From Rhizodiscina lignyota (lineage: Eukaryota > Ascomycota > Dothideomycetes > Aulographales > Rhizodiscinaceae), in assembly GCA_010015805.1 (NCBI GenBank), contig ML978123.1, forward strand, positions 2,542,001-2,606,000: a DNA stretch of 64,000 nt. The letters are read 5' to 3'. This document shows, piece after piece, positions 1-10,555 of the stretch. Under the pieces are notes generated by a model. That model did not search any database and was not told the DNA's origin. It worked only from the letters and a program-made list of their open reading frames with translations. The position numbers were made by a program, and so were the translations under genes. The first letter of the stretch is position 1; each line of letters begins with the position of its first letter.

Positions 1-148
1 CCGTCGAAATGACCTGAACTATCACCTCGTCATCTTTCAATGGGCTATCGAGCAACGGTCGATTCTGAAGCTCAAACTGTTTAGGCCCTACCAAGACGGC
101 AAGGAGATTAGCAGGGTTGGTCATTTCACCATTCATTATGGACGTCAT
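1..148 (-). CDS. Zinc-type polyol (xylitol/sorbitol) dehydrogenase, N-terminal fragment
   Basis: Partial gene leaving the left edge. From an ATG at 148 (in-frame alternatives at 136 and 124) the frame reads about 49 residues, including LLAVLVGPKQFELQNRPL and then DDEVIVQVIST. This is the start of the GroES-like fold of medium-chain dehydrogenases: an 'A-V-L-x-G-P-K' strand, a 'R-P' turn, then 'D-E-V-x-V-x-V'. Within that superfamily it most resembles NAD-dependent xylitol/sorbitol dehydrogenases, which oxidise polyols to ketoses in the cytosol. The catalytic Cys-Gly-Ser-Asp segment and the Rossmann domain lie outside the window, so the substrate class is an inference from a short N-terminus. 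The frame is too short to stand out by ORF length. Confidence 0.55.
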   Translation of the reverse strand, partial: MTSIMNGEMTNPANLLAVLVGPKQFELQNRPLLDSPLKDDEVIVQVIST

Positions 149-1257
149 AATTGCGATTTCTCTGCTACGAAGCTGTGATGAACAAATTCAAGTCTCTCCT
201 TAACATTTCCTCATCAAATGCCGAGTGCCGGCCAGTACTTGCGATCCGGCAATTTCGACGGTCATGATGCGGGGAATCTAGACTATGAAGCCACATTGAA
301 GGGTAGGTTGAGGGCTTTTCCGCCCCAAGACGGTCCATGAAGTTCCTTGACGAGCCGGTTCTTAAGTCTGCTACGTTGAATTGGTTGTTAAGTACCTGAA
401 GAAATCGCTAAAGCAATTGGATCTCTTCGAAGTTGCGCGCCCCCACACGAAACACCCTTTATCCTTTCCTAGTTAGGTTTAGCTTATGGCTGGTGGCTGA
501 ACTTCACAGGTACAAGACCTCTCCACGTCCTGATGATACACCGTGGCGTCGCATGTCACAGACTTGGCATTTTTCCTGCTCCTTCAACATTGATCTGGCT
601 TTCAATTGAGCTCAAATCTGAGCAGTTCATTCATTCCGTCCTCAGCCTTGCATTGGTGGAGACTATCGAATGTCTTAAAGATGAGCGCGGCGCACCATTC
701 GACACGATATCGTCTAGCCTGGAAATGTTTCGACGCTGTACCGAGCTAGACGGCTCTCTATTATGATTGTATACGGAGTAAAATCTTTTGTAAATTTGAA
801 TAGTCTTTCTTCTTGGACTTCTTCTGTCCAACACGCTAAGCTTACTAGACTGTTCCAGCCTTGTGAAGCACAGAACCTTAAGATTGCTCGTAAAGCTTCA
901 GCCTTAGAAATGCCGACTTGCTCTGCCTTTATCGCGAGTCCCATAATTTGAATTGAGGCTACATCTGCAGCCAGCCTTACACAGCCTTTGGAGTTGTGGA
1001 ACACTTACTCCCCTTAATCCCCTACGAGCTCAGCCGTTGGTCATAGGCGAGATTAGCGCGACCGAAAAAGTGAGTCCCTTCCCTCTTAGTGCGACTATAG
1101 TGCCACTGTCTCAGGTTATATGTGGCTTGCGGTTCCATATTAATTCCTACCTATATGTCGTTTCTGGTGACCACATATGCTTTTCGGAATGTTCCAGTTT
1201 CTCTCTCGATCCACTGTCTAGTTACTGGTAGTCAATGCTCCTTGCGCAATTTTTGCA
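149..1257. other. Intergenic region, no gene recognised
   Basis: Upstream region of the left-edge dehydrogenase (-) and of the membrane protein at 1258 (+). It holds only short open frames. A 96-codon minus-strand frame at 714-1004 looks mildly protein-like but lacks a recognisable domain. No repeat or RNA gene was seen. Confidence 0.5.
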
Positions 1258-2304
1258 ATGACGACATTTAATTTCGATGACAATACATGGTACTCAATCC
1301 AGAACAAGGCATTCCCGAATACGTCGATCAGCGCCTTTTCGGAGCTTGTAGCTCCAGGGAATGAGAGTGCTTTGCGCGATGTTGCTACCAATGCGACTGA
1401 TCCTGGCCAGCAATTCCAGTTCTTTCGTGCGAATGTTAGCCCCAGTACTTTCCTCGTTCGAAGCAATGGTCCAGGCTCAAGTCTCTATCTTGGTGCGCAA
1501 AACCCGATATCAGATCAGGTTGCTTCAGACACTTCACCAGTCATGCGACCTACGACTCTGTTTCCTAACGACTTGAGCGTTCTTTGGAATGTAACTCCAT
1601 GGGGCGATGGCTACTATTATCTCACTAACTATGCTAATGGATCAAAATTGCGTCTCATGGTTCAGAGCGGCCCAGAAGATGACTCGGCAGGCACCATGGG
1701 GAGGACTCTCTACGTATGGTCAAGTTACAACACCATGCCTGATAACTATCGGTTCAATTTCACGAAACTTGGCAAAGAGATTGATAATCCGAGTTTCTCA
1801 TTCGCTCAGACGCCGACTGCCGCACTTGAAACAACTGCGGCGCCTTCGGGAAGCAGTGCCGAATATTCGTCGATGTCGAGCGCTCCACCACGCTCCATAA
1901 CACCAGCATCAACAACAACAGCGCCGGCAGTATCAGCCGCAGCAAAATCGGCACACGGGATATCTTCTGGAGCGATTGCTGGTATTTCCATAGGATCGGT
2001 AGCTACAGTGGCAATTCTCGTTGCTGTGATAGCATTCCTCTTCGTTCGGCGTCGTCGAAAACGCCAGTTAAGTGAAAGACTTCTGGAAACCTCTGGTCAG
2101 GTTCATCCGGGGCTAGTTGGTCCTCATGAGATGCTTGTTCCTTCGCCCAATGTACGCGAAGTAGATGGGACACAGCTGGCAGGAGAGCTACCTGGATTAC
2201 GAGATGCCGGCGAGTTGGATGGGACGTCCGGAACAGCCGCAGCTGAATTACACGGATCAAACGCAGGCCATGAACTGGATGTTAGGAGGAATGGTCAGGA
2301 TTGA
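1258..2304 (+). CDS. Single-pass membrane protein with beta-trefoil-like N-domain (348 aa)
   Basis: Intronless 348-codon frame from an ATG. Residues 1-185 are a folded, non-repetitive domain with aromatic and 'G-D-G-Y-Y-Y-L-T-N' features that recall a ricin-type or fungal lectin-like beta-trefoil. Residues about 186-235 are a Ser/Thr/Ala/Pro-rich linker. A Gly-rich transmembrane segment (SGAIAGISIGSVATVAILVA and onward, about 240-265) ends in a stop-transfer RRRRKR and is followed by an acidic, proline-poor cytoplasmic tail. This lectin-like ectodomain/linker/TM/tail layout recurs in uncharacterised Pezizomycotina proteins thought to act as wall or surface sensors. No N-terminal signal peptide is visible from this start; either the TM acts as signal-anchor or a short 5' exon was missed. 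Function is inference only. Confidence 0.7.
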   Translation: MTTFNFDDNTWYSIQNKAFPNTSISAFSELVAPGNESALRDVATNATDPGQQFQFFRANVSPSTFLVRSNGPGSSLYLGAQNPISDQVASDTSPVMRPTTLFPNDLSVLWNVTPWGDGYYYLTNYANGSKLRLMVQSGPEDDSAGTMGRTLYVWSSYNTMPDNYRFNFTKLGKEIDNPSFSFAQTPTAALETTAAPSGSSAEYSSMSSAPPRSITPASTTTAPAVSAAAKSAHGISSGAIAGISIGSVATVAILVAVIAFLFVRRRRKRQLSERLLETSGQVHPGLVGPHEMLVPSPNVREVDGTQLAGELPGLRDAGELDGTSGTAAAELHGSNAGHELDVRRNGQD

Positions 2305-2478
2305 TAGGAAGGCACTTGCGAAACTGGGGGGGAAAGAGGTCCACTTCTCTGACAGTTTCGGTCTGTCATTATTCTTTGGTAATACATGACATAGCGCATA
2401 TGAAGAGCTCTGTTCTTGATGTAGTCTAGATGCAATAACGACAGCTCCGATATTCTATATTTTTGCGTCGAAGATAGA

Positions 2479-4355
2479 CTATGTGTCTTCCTCATATCGC
2501 CTCACCAACAGATTCTCTTGCTGAAGATGCTCCTTGACTTGCTTGACTGTATACTCTCCTCGGTGAAACTAGGCGGAGGTTAGCGATGCTAAGCAAACTT
2601 GATAAAATTGCGAAATTGGCGGCTGATGACTCACAATGCCGGCGCCCAACGCCGCATCTGCGCTTGTCTTCTCGAAAACTTCTGCAAAGTGGCCCGGGTT
2701 CCCTGCTCCACTACTTGCAATCACAGGAATATCTATAGCACTCTTTACGTCCCGTATCAGCTCAAGATCGAATCCGCTGTTAGTTCCGTCTTTGTCAATG
2801 CAGTTCAGGAGAATCTCTCCGGCGCCTAACGCTTCAACTGCCCGCACAAGTTGAATGACATCGAAGTCACGCCCTTCTCGTCCTCCTTTGATCGTACATT
2901 GATACCAGCAGTATTCCTCTCCTTGCGGACCAGGGAACGCTGTGCGAATAGTATGATGAGAGGTTGAAGAGGGCGATGAGACATATACGCGCCTAGGATC
3001 AACAGACACGACGACTGCTTGATTGCCGTATGCTGCTGATATTGACTCGATTGCTGTGGTTCCGGTGAGTTTTTTCCCACTCGCGTAGTACTCCTCCGCG
3101 GCGGTAACTGCATCAGATCCGATGCTGACTTTGTCCGCACCGGATTTGAAATATAGCGTTGCAATATCCAGAGCAGACACCTTACTACCATCCGTATCGA
3201 CAGTGTCGCGAATACCACCACCTATGGTCAGTGGTACAAACACCGTCTCTGATGTTCTCCGCAAAATCTCCAACATCGGTAGATCGGCGACGGGACAATT
3301 GCGGAAAGATGTGATGTTCAAGAACGTGACCTCGTCAGCTCCTTGCTCGTAGTATTTTTGGGCCATCTCGACTGGCTTTCCTAGATTCCTCACTGCTCCA
3401 CCGGTGCTGACCCCATCTCTCTCTCGCACATCATATTGATCCCCTTTCGTCACGACCAAGTCTCCCTGATCGTTCGTACGGACATCTAGACAGGCAATGA
3501 CACGGCGCGTCAAGCCTTCTTGAATCGAGTTCACTGTGGGCGGGGATGAAAGTGGTTGTATGCTACGTCCATCTAGAAATGCTTTGATGACCCGAAGACC
3601 TGCTGCCCCGCTCTTCTCTGGATGAAACTGCGTAGCGAGAACATTATCGCGCGAGACGGCCCCAACGAACTCTTCGTTTCCGTATCTCGCTGTAGCCACA
3701 GCCCAACCAGCCTTCTCGAGCTCGCCTTCTCGATAAGGTATCGCATACGAATGGACGTAGTAGTACTTGCTGTCGGGTCTTAGGCCATACAAGCTCTCGT
3801 CCACTTTCGTTCCACTCAATGCAGTGTTCGCAGAATTCCAGCCGATGTGTGGAACGCTCTTATCTCTCGGATCGAACTTGACAAGCTTCTTGTTGATGAA
3901 GCCGAATCCAGGAACGGCCTCGTCCTCCTCTGATCCTGCACAGAGAGCCTGTAGACCAACGCAGATGCCCATGAACGGCTTTCCGGCACGGATGTGCTCA
4001 CATATTGCGTCGGTATAGTTCGCTTTGGCGAACTGTGAGACACAGTAGCCAAAATGGCCGACCCCAGGTAGAATTAATTTCTACTTGGGTATAAATGTCA
4101 GACTGAGTCTTGAGGATGCACCGGGGGTGAAGAAGAGCGATCAAAAAAGAGAAAATAAATCAGAAATCAATTACACAACATGATATTGTGCAACAAGATT
4201 GGCTATTCAAGAAAGTAGACATTTGCACGAACCTCTGCTTTTGCGATATCGGCTGGTGACTTGATCCATTCCACTTCATACCCAAGTTTCTCAATTGCAT
4301 TGACAAGCGATCGCACATTACCTGCCACGTAGTCTAGCAGGTGAACTGTAGGCAT
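2479..4355 (-). CDS. HIS7: Imidazole glycerol phosphate synthase HIS7 (glutaminase-cyclase fusion, 552 aa)
   Basis: Exons (minus strand) 4355-4233, 4080-2635 and 2568-2479 join in frame to 552 residues, the same length as yeast HIS7. The N-terminal class-I glutamine amidotransferase opens with [17 protein letters not shown] and carries the nucleophile Cys in GICVG (about Cys81) and the His/Glu pair in QFHPEKSG (about His194/Glu196). The C-terminal TIM barrel (HisF) starts near 'R-V-I-A-C-L-D-V-R' and contains the phosphate-binding GGGIRD and [10 protein letters not shown]. It converts PRFAR plus glutamine to imidazole glycerol phosphate and AICAR, the fifth step of histidine synthesis, in the cytosol. 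The last intron (2569-2634, GTGAGT...TAG) splits A-G-I from F-H-R-G-E, so reading through it gives a false C-terminus. The start at 4355 is fixed by family conservation. It is divergent from IMP3, with a Gcn4-type site 65 bp upstream. Confidence 0.95.
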
Positions 4356-4419
4356 TTTGAAGATAAATCATTGGGAACACAGAGAACAACGGTGTTTGGG
4401 AGGGAGATATTGGACAATT

Positions 4420-4426
4420 TGAGTCA
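4420..4426. promoter_or_regulatory. Gcn4/CpcA (CPRE) site TGAGTCA
   Basis: A perfect TGAGTCA (TGACTCA on the other strand) lies 65 bp upstream of the HIS7 start and 155 bp upstream of IMP3 in the shared 225-bp divergent promoter. This is the consensus of bZIP factors Gcn4/CPC-1/CpcA that induce amino-acid biosynthesis genes on starvation. Sequence match is seen; regulation of HIS7 by it is inference from general control in fungi. Confidence 0.7.
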
Positions 4427-4580
4427 CGGTTTCTCACCTTGCTCTAAAAATCTCAGCCTTACGCGCACGGACTTGAGATAAGATTAGATCCGAATTCGCC
4501 ATCTTTTCCCGACAACTTTTGTGGGCTTCCTGTCGACCTCGTCGGATCTTTTATTTCAACCTCAACACGAATTCGCAGTT

Positions 4581-5203
4581 ATGGTGCGAAAACTGAAGCA
4601 TCACGAGCAGAAGCTCCTCCGCAAGGTCGATTTCACTACTTATAAGTCCGACAACAATCACCGAGACGCCGCCATAATTCGCCGTTACCATCTACAGAAC
4701 CCAAACGACTACACCAGCTACAACAAAATCTGCGGCTCCCTCAGACATCTCGCGCATCGCTTATCGAACCTCGACCCATCAGATCCTGTCCGAAGGAAAC
4801 AGGAGGAGCTTATGCTGGAGAAGCTGTTTGACATGGGCATATTAGGCACGGGAGGAGGTGGACGAGGCAAGCTGAGCGATGTGGAGAACAAAGTCACCGT
4901 CAGCGCTTTCGCAAGGAGAAGATTAGGCGTTGTGATGACGAGATTAAGGATGGCGGAGAATGTGCAAGCGGCAGTGAAATTCATTGAACAAGGCCATGTC
5001 CGAGTCGGGACAGAAGTGATCACAGACCCGGCGTATCTGGTTACCAGGTAAACTCTCTTCCCTGTGTTTCGTTCGAAAGACGGTTAGCTGATCCATCAAT
5101 TATTAGGAACATGGAAGATTTTGTGACGTGGGTGGATTCATCGAAGATCAAGAGGAACATCATGAAGTACCGGGATAAACTGGACGATTTCGAGCTACTC
5201 TAA
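4581..5203 (+). CDS. IMP3: U3 snoRNP protein IMP3 (187 aa)
   Basis: Exons 4581-5047 and 5107-5203 (59-bp intron) give 187 residues; yeast Imp3 has 183. It begins [18 protein letters not shown], typical of Imp3, and carries an S4 RNA-binding domain (about 105-170) with [19 protein letters not shown] and [10 protein letters not shown]. It ends [11 protein letters not shown], coded by the second exon. Imp3 binds U3 snoRNA and Mpp10 in the small-subunit processome and promotes U3:pre-rRNA pairing in the nucleolus. The frame is open upstream to 4521, but the ATG at 4581 matches the conserved N-terminus. UTP20, another processome subunit, lies 24 kb away. Confidence 0.95.
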
Positions 5204-5290
5204 CCAAGCTGAGCGGCCAAGACGCATCCGGTACTCATTCATCACTAATGCACTCCGTCGACATTCACTTTGCCTCTACGGAAACGCCTT

Positions 5291-6855
5291 TTATACTTCT
5301 ATCCTCTCGATCCTCTCATGAACCGACTTCTCCGCTTCGATTTGCTTCACTTCCTCCTCTTCGACAATACCATGTCCATCCGCCGTCAAGTGCACGACCA
5401 CCTTATCTCCAAACAGCTCTCCAATCTCCTCCAAGCTGAGATTGCTCGTCTCCGGTACAAAGAAGTAGATCACCACGACCGTCACGCAGTTGCACGCGAT
5501 ATACACCAAATACATCTTCCAGCCAATGTTATTGAATGCAGTTGCAGAAGGGGTCGTGAAGGTGATCGCGCCAACGAAGTACGCTGCGAAGCCCAGAGCG
5601 ATCCCCTTCGCACGCAAAGTCGTAGGGAAAATTTCTGCGCAATAGACAAACTGTGGCGGGTCGAGAAAGAAGCCGTACAATCCTACCCAGATCCAGAGCA
5701 TGGCTACTGCGGCGGCATTTCCAGCTTTGCTCGTTGTGCCGATGTATTGCTTTTGCAGTAACATCTCTACGATGAGAAGCAGTGTGACGGCGACATATCC
5801 CATGAGTAGGAGGCGGCGACGACCAATGCGATCCATAAAGTACGCACAAAAGAAGTTCGGAATCGTGCCAATTAGAGCATACATGCAGTAGAAGAGCAGC
5901 GCCATATATCCTGTGATGCCCAGGCTGTTGTAGATGAGGACCTGGAAGTTGCCGATGCCCAGGATACCAGTAGCCTGTGTAGCGAAGAGCAGGAATATTA
6001 CTAGCAATGAGCGTCCGCGCCATGTTGGCTTGCGAAACATTTGAATGTAGCCGGTATTTTGCTGCTTGTCGTAATCGACCTGTAGCACAATCTGTTGAAA
6101 TTCGGCGTGTGCTGAGAGTTCTTCTGGATCGGAGGCATCGTGGTGGAGTCTACGAAGAACAGTCCATGCTTCCTCCTTGCGTTCAGCCCAAACGAGATAA
6201 CGTGGCGACTCAGGAATCCAATAGATGCCAGAGAGGGTTATGAGTGGACTAACGCAGGCAAGAGCAAGAGGAAGGCGCCATTGGAGAACTTGGTTCGAAG
6301 AGAAGAAAGCAGCAAAGCCAACCCATGAGCACACAACGTATCCGCTGGCCAAAGAACAAGCAGTGAGGCCGCTGAGCAATCCACGATTATTCTTGTGGGC
6401 AACCTCGGTGAGATAGACCGAGACCAGAGTGATACTCTGCCCGAGGCCGATCCCTTGAAAGAAGCGGCACGAAACTAGCATGGCGATGTTCACACTTCCA
6501 GCACAGAGAGCTCCGCCACCGACACAGAAGAGCTGGGAGATGATAATGGCCTTCTTTCGGCCGAGCCAGTCGCCCACCCATCCTTGGATAATGGCACCTG
6601 CAGCAGCACCTGCAGCGAAGAGTGAATTAACGGCCCCGATAATTGATGCTGTGTAGGAGCTTGTCGAATCTAGATTGAAGTATGCATAGAAGCCAGGTTG
6701 GCCAATGGAAGTAACCTGTGGAAGTCAGCGAAACGGTCTTTCTACCTCTGACATCTGACCGGACATACGAAGACCGCGAACGCAAAGCCATATGTGAACG
6801 CACCGAGCGCCACAAAGGCAACAACACCAGCTTGGTATGCTGTAACTTTGCCCAT
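5291..6855 (-). CDS. MFS sugar porter, hexose-transporter type (503 aa)
   Basis: Exons 6855-6769 and 6715-5291 (52-bp intron) give 503 residues. The short first exon encodes 29 residues, opening MGKVTAYQAGVVAFVALGAF; the second begins VTSIGQPGFYAYFNL, a block shared by fungal sugar porters. Signatures: D-W-L-G-R-K-K after TM2, P-E-S-P-R-Y-L in the central loop, D-R-I-G-R-R-R after TM8 and P-E-T-S-N-L-S-L-E-E after TM12. Twelve membrane spans are expected, with both termini cytosolic. It imports a sugar by proton symport or facilitated diffusion; the exact substrate cannot be read from sequence. It is tail-to-tail with IMP3, 87 bp apart. Confidence 0.9.
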
Positions 6856-8154
6856 TTTCAAAGCAAGAGATGCCAAAACCTACCGCTGACTAGACAGTCG
6901 ACTTGCGATACTCTTATACCATGCACCAACGCCATAACCTTGGATATTGCAGGCATATCGTACGCCGAGTTTGGATGATAGATCGTCCTGTGGCGTTGAA
7001 GATTGAGAATTTCCTCTTTTCCTGTCCCGTCACATCGCAGAGGGTCACCCGCCACATGCATGGTAGATCAGCAGGCGAACCATTCTAGGCACGCGAAGGG
7101 AATTAAGTGGAGGTCGAGAGCAATCTGGGGTAGTGCGGGGTCAGTTTAGCGTTGGAGAAGCTTGAAAACTACATTTTACAGAGGCGAGATTGGATCTGCT
7201 CGACAGATGGTCGAGTCAGAGAGTGTCGGGAATCGATTACCGGACAGCAGTTGAAATCCTTGTATACAAGCAGCATGGTGAGCCGCAAATCAGTACTCTT
7301 GGTTTTGGGAGCTTATAATTGATATGTCGATGCTAAAAGCGAAGGAAAAAAGGGGAGAAGCGTAAATGAGCTTGTAAAGGAGTCATTGAGCTCAACGCTA
7401 CAGTAATCTGAGAAGAATGATATCGACAATGAGTCCGTGATAGACAGGCAGACTCTCACATCATCAAAGTTAGAGCAATCCCCAAACTCTTGCAACCGCG
7501 TATGCTCGGTATCAGCCCGAAGGAACCAGGCTGAGACAATGCAGCAGCAGAGTAAAAAGGCAAGGAGGCCTGCATCTGGGTCGCATACGGTCAGAACGGC
7601 AAAGCGTCACTGAGATTTCTCTTCAGGATTCTACCTTCTGTGAAAGTGGAAAATACGTGCATTGGGATACATCTGAGCCAAAGTGAACGAGCTTTATAGC
7701 GAAAGTATAGCATCGCGACGTCGAGAAGTTCATGGAGAGTTGAAGTTTGAACGTCTTGTGGCTGCCGGCCCGACAGTCTCCACTTTTCCGTGTCGAAGTA
7801 TCCGTGCTGAGGAGGCGGCGACACTATAATCAGACCCAAGATTAATCTGCGGAGTGAAGAAGAGGATCGAACGCAGTTTTCGAGATACATCCTTCGGGCC
7901 GATTGATAATTTCTTCTGTTGGACATTTCGCTATTGTGACAAATGAAGATACATGACCATGAATTCTTTCAAAGTCTTTGGACTCACGCCCTCTCGTACT
8001 CTGTCTGCTTACAAACCGCAATTGAGATTCAAGTTGTCACCCGTTATGCTCTTATATATAGTATCATTTTCACCGTCTCCCCTGGACCAAGGTCTGGTGT
8101 ATTTAATATTCTTTGAAAATTAGAATCTATCAGTCACTGTATAGCAGCAGGAGC
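6856..8154. other. Divergent promoter region (sugar porter / MDR oxidoreductase)
   Basis: 1.3 kb between two divergent genes. Only short open frames with no family resemblance were found. The distal part holds a TATATATA run (8053-8060) placed as a TATA box for the gene starting at 8155. Confidence 0.5.
8053..8060 (+). promoter_or_regulatory. Possible TATA box
   Basis: TATATATA lies 95 bp before the ATG at 8155, a common distance in fungi. The sequence match is seen; its use is not shown. Confidence 0.35.
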
Positions 8155-9351
8155 ATGTCTTCCTCTTCCGAGATGAAAGCTCTTCTCCTCGACGCAACAC
8201 AACGAACCGGCGTCGTCAAATCACTCCCTTGTCCCGTCCCTGCGCCGAATGAGCTTCTCATCCAAGTCAAAGCCATAGCACTCAATCCAGTCGATGCACT
8301 CTACGCAGCTGAACCACTAGGTAAAACCGGCCGTGTACTCGGTTCCGACTTCTCCGGCATTGTTGTCTCCCTCGGCTCCTCTGTTCCTGAGTCCTCTCAT
8401 CTTGTGGCTGGTTCTCGAGTGGCCGGATTCCTGCAAGGCGCCAGTAGCATTGACGATCATCCAGGCGCCTTTGCTGAGTTCTTGGTCTGCCCGTGGGACC
8501 TTGTCTGGCGCATCGGAGATCTCCCTTTCGAACTGGCTGCTACCGTCAGTCTTTGTGCATTGACAGCGGCGCAAGCGCTCTTCCTCCGTTTCCGTCTTCC
8601 AGCTCCTTTCACGTGGTGCAATTCTGATGTCCCAGACACCAAGGACGAGCCCCGGACTCAAGATCATGGCCCGATAAGCATATTCATCAACGGCGCTTCA
8701 ACGTCTGTCGCGCTTTTTGCTTCTCAACTCGCTCAGCACACTCCATGTCCTGTTAGACTCTTCGGTTCAGCGTCTCGAAAACATTTCTCTATGCTCTCCT
8801 CTGCTCCGTATAACTATGCTCACCTAGTAGACTACCGGTCTCCTGGCTGGCCACAACAGGTCCTTGCCTTGACGGAAAACCGCGGCATCAACTTAGCATA
8901 TGACTGCATATCCGAAGGTGATACTGTCCTCAAGACTAGTATGACTTTAAAGAAGATGGTCGGCGTGCACGGTGATAGGACAGCGAAACTAGCAGTGGTG
9001 AGATCGCGAGAGGGCGGAGCGTGGAGCACGCCGATGAAAGAGCTTGGAGTTGAACCGAGCTACGGTGCTGTCTGGGAGGGACTAGGCGAAGAAGTGATAT
9101 ACGCGGGTATGACACTTGCGCCCAACGCTGTGTCAAGAGCGTTCACGGCAGCATTTTATGCGTGGCTGTCTGAAGGCAAAGAGCTCGTGCCGAATCCTGT
9201 GAGGATCATGCCTGGCGGGTTAGCGAATGTGGCAGAAGACGGCTTTGTGTTACTAGGTAGTGGAGGAATGAATGATAGACAAGCCCCCGCGAAAGACCAA
9301 GAGTACATGAGGCCGGTCAGTGGCGAAAAGTTAGTATACATTATACAATGA
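8155..9351 (+). CDS. MDR-superfamily zinc-free reductase, trans-enoyl-reductase-like (398 aa)
   Basis: Intronless. The first true ATG is at 8155 (MSSSSEMKALLLDATQRTG); the frame upstream has no ATG. The N-terminal GroES-like domain has NELLIQVKAIALNPVDALYA and LGSDFSGIVVSLGS, with the 'N-P-V-D' typical of zinc-free quinone-oxidoreductase/ToxD-type enzymes instead of the catalytic Cys of zinc dehydrogenases. A Rossmann domain follows (about 180-290), with IFINGAS in place of the usual GGSSSVG. Relatives are NAD(P)H-dependent enoyl or quinone reductases, sometimes partners of polyketide synthases; no such synthase is nearby, so a stand-alone reductase is more likely. The C-terminal half ends GGMNDRQAPAKDQEYMRPVS and a short tail. 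Confidence 0.8.
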   Translation: MSSSSEMKALLLDATQRTGVVKSLPCPVPAPNELLIQVKAIALNPVDALYAAEPLGKTGRVLGSDFSGIVVSLGSSVPESSHLVAGSRVAGFLQGASSIDDHPGAFAEFLVCPWDLVWRIGDLPFELAATVSLCALTAAQALFLRFRLPAPFTWCNSDVPDTKDEPRTQDHGPISIFINGASTSVALFASQLAQHTPCPVRLFGSASRKHFSMLSSAPYNYAHLVDYRSPGWPQQVLALTENRGINLAYDCISEGDTVLKTSMTLKKMVGVHGDRTAKLAVVRSREGGAWSTPMKELGVEPSYGAVWEGLGEEVIYAGMTLAPNAVSRAFTAAFYAWLSEGKELVPNPVRIMPGGLANVAEDGFVLLGSGGMNDRQAPAKDQEYMRPVSGEKLVYIIQ

Positions 9352-9395
9352 ATCATCCTAACCGCACCAATCATCATGCTTGTGCAACAAGAGGC

Positions 9396-10555
9396 TCAAC
9401 CAAGTCTATGCGTCAAGGCGTCTGGTGATACGATTGGCGGCGACACTGGTGTGTGACTTGAGAGTCCGGAATTCGCATAGCTGCTATTATCCATTTCGAC
9501 AGGCGAATTATAGTTGCCGTCTAACTCATTCCGCTGGTTCTTCGCTCTCTGTGCGTTGTATGGAGCTTCGAACACTGCGCCGGTATGGTCAGCTTCATAA
9601 TATGCGGCGCTCGTGCTAGATCCTCCACCCATGCTCGCTTGCGGCTGGACAAAGGTCTCCTGCATGCCTGTATCCGAGGTAGCTGAGCTCAGAGTCTTTC
9701 GCTGACTGCGACGGTGGAACCACAAGAAGAGCCCGACAAGGAGAGCAAGAAGCGCAGCACCACCAAGGCCACCCCCAAGGCCGGCAGCGAGGACTGAACC
9801 GCTGTTGGATTTCTGTTGCGGAGGGTTGGCTGTGGGAGTAGGCGAGTGAGTTGTGGAAGAGCTACTGTGAGCCACATTAGTCAAGAGCACGCTTCTCGGT
9901 TGGACAGCGACTCACCTTGCGGATAATTTGCTCAAAGTTATGGCCAACGCCGATGCCGAAGTGGTACTTTTAGTGCTTGACGACGATGTCGTCGTCGTAG
10001 TTGAGCTCATTCCTAGCCAGCTGGTTGCTTTGATGACCGTAACCGTAGTCGGCTGTGACGCGCCGCGTTGGATAGCATTTTTTCCATCCAGGCAGTCGCA
10101 GGTATCGTCCTCAGGGCAGCAATAAAAATCCTGTCCGCCTGAACCTGAACTTTCGCACTTGGCGAGTGGTAAGCTGGCATTCAAGCCTGCCCATTATCTC
10201 CAAATCAGCATCCCGCTCTCTTGTACGCAGAGTAGCTCACAGTTCCTCACATACCATATTTGGGCTGAAGACAGAAACTGGGGCACGCGTTGCTCGACCA
10301 TGTCTTATCCGTGCATGTTCCTCTGTAGTAGCTTTCTTGACTACCCTGTGCGATATAACAGATGCCATCTGACAAACAAGACCAACCGGTCCCGCAACAG
10401 AAGCTTTGGTCGGCATCGGGGTAACATGCTTGGTCGTCTTGTATGATGGTTTTGCCGTCAGGTTCGTAGCACTCTGCCTTCACAAGAGCTGTCCATAAGT
10501 AGAAAAGAAGGAGAGAGACGCTGCATCTGCTAAGCAGATATACAAACAGCCTCAT
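9396..10555 (-). CDS. Secreted Cys-rich, single-pass membrane protein (346 aa)
   Basis: Exons 10555-10255, 10186-9916 and 9864-9396 join in frame to 346 residues. It opens with a signal peptide (MRLFVYLLSRCSVSLLLFYL...VKA), then a Cys-rich ectodomain with C-C-G-T-G-W-S-C and Y-C-C-P-E-D-D-T-C-D-C (about 28-135). A Ser/Thr-rich linker rich in T and S runs follows, then a transmembrane helix (GLGGGLGGAALLALLVGLFL) and an acidic tail with S-P-V-E and P-P-I-V repeats. The layout is that of fungal Mid2/WSC-like surface proteins, though no WSC or CFEM domain is recognised. Both introns carry GTATGT or GTGAGT donors and the acceptors restore the frame exactly. Role unknown; a surface sensor or adhesion role is an inference. 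Confidence 0.8.

Noticed and set aside
714-1004. 96-codon minus-strand frame with protein-like helix
   Set aside because: No domain recognised and no plausible partner exons; could be revisited by homology search.
8113-8154. Upstream extension of the MDR reductase frame
   Set aside because: It begins with TTG; the first ATG at 8155 is the credible start.
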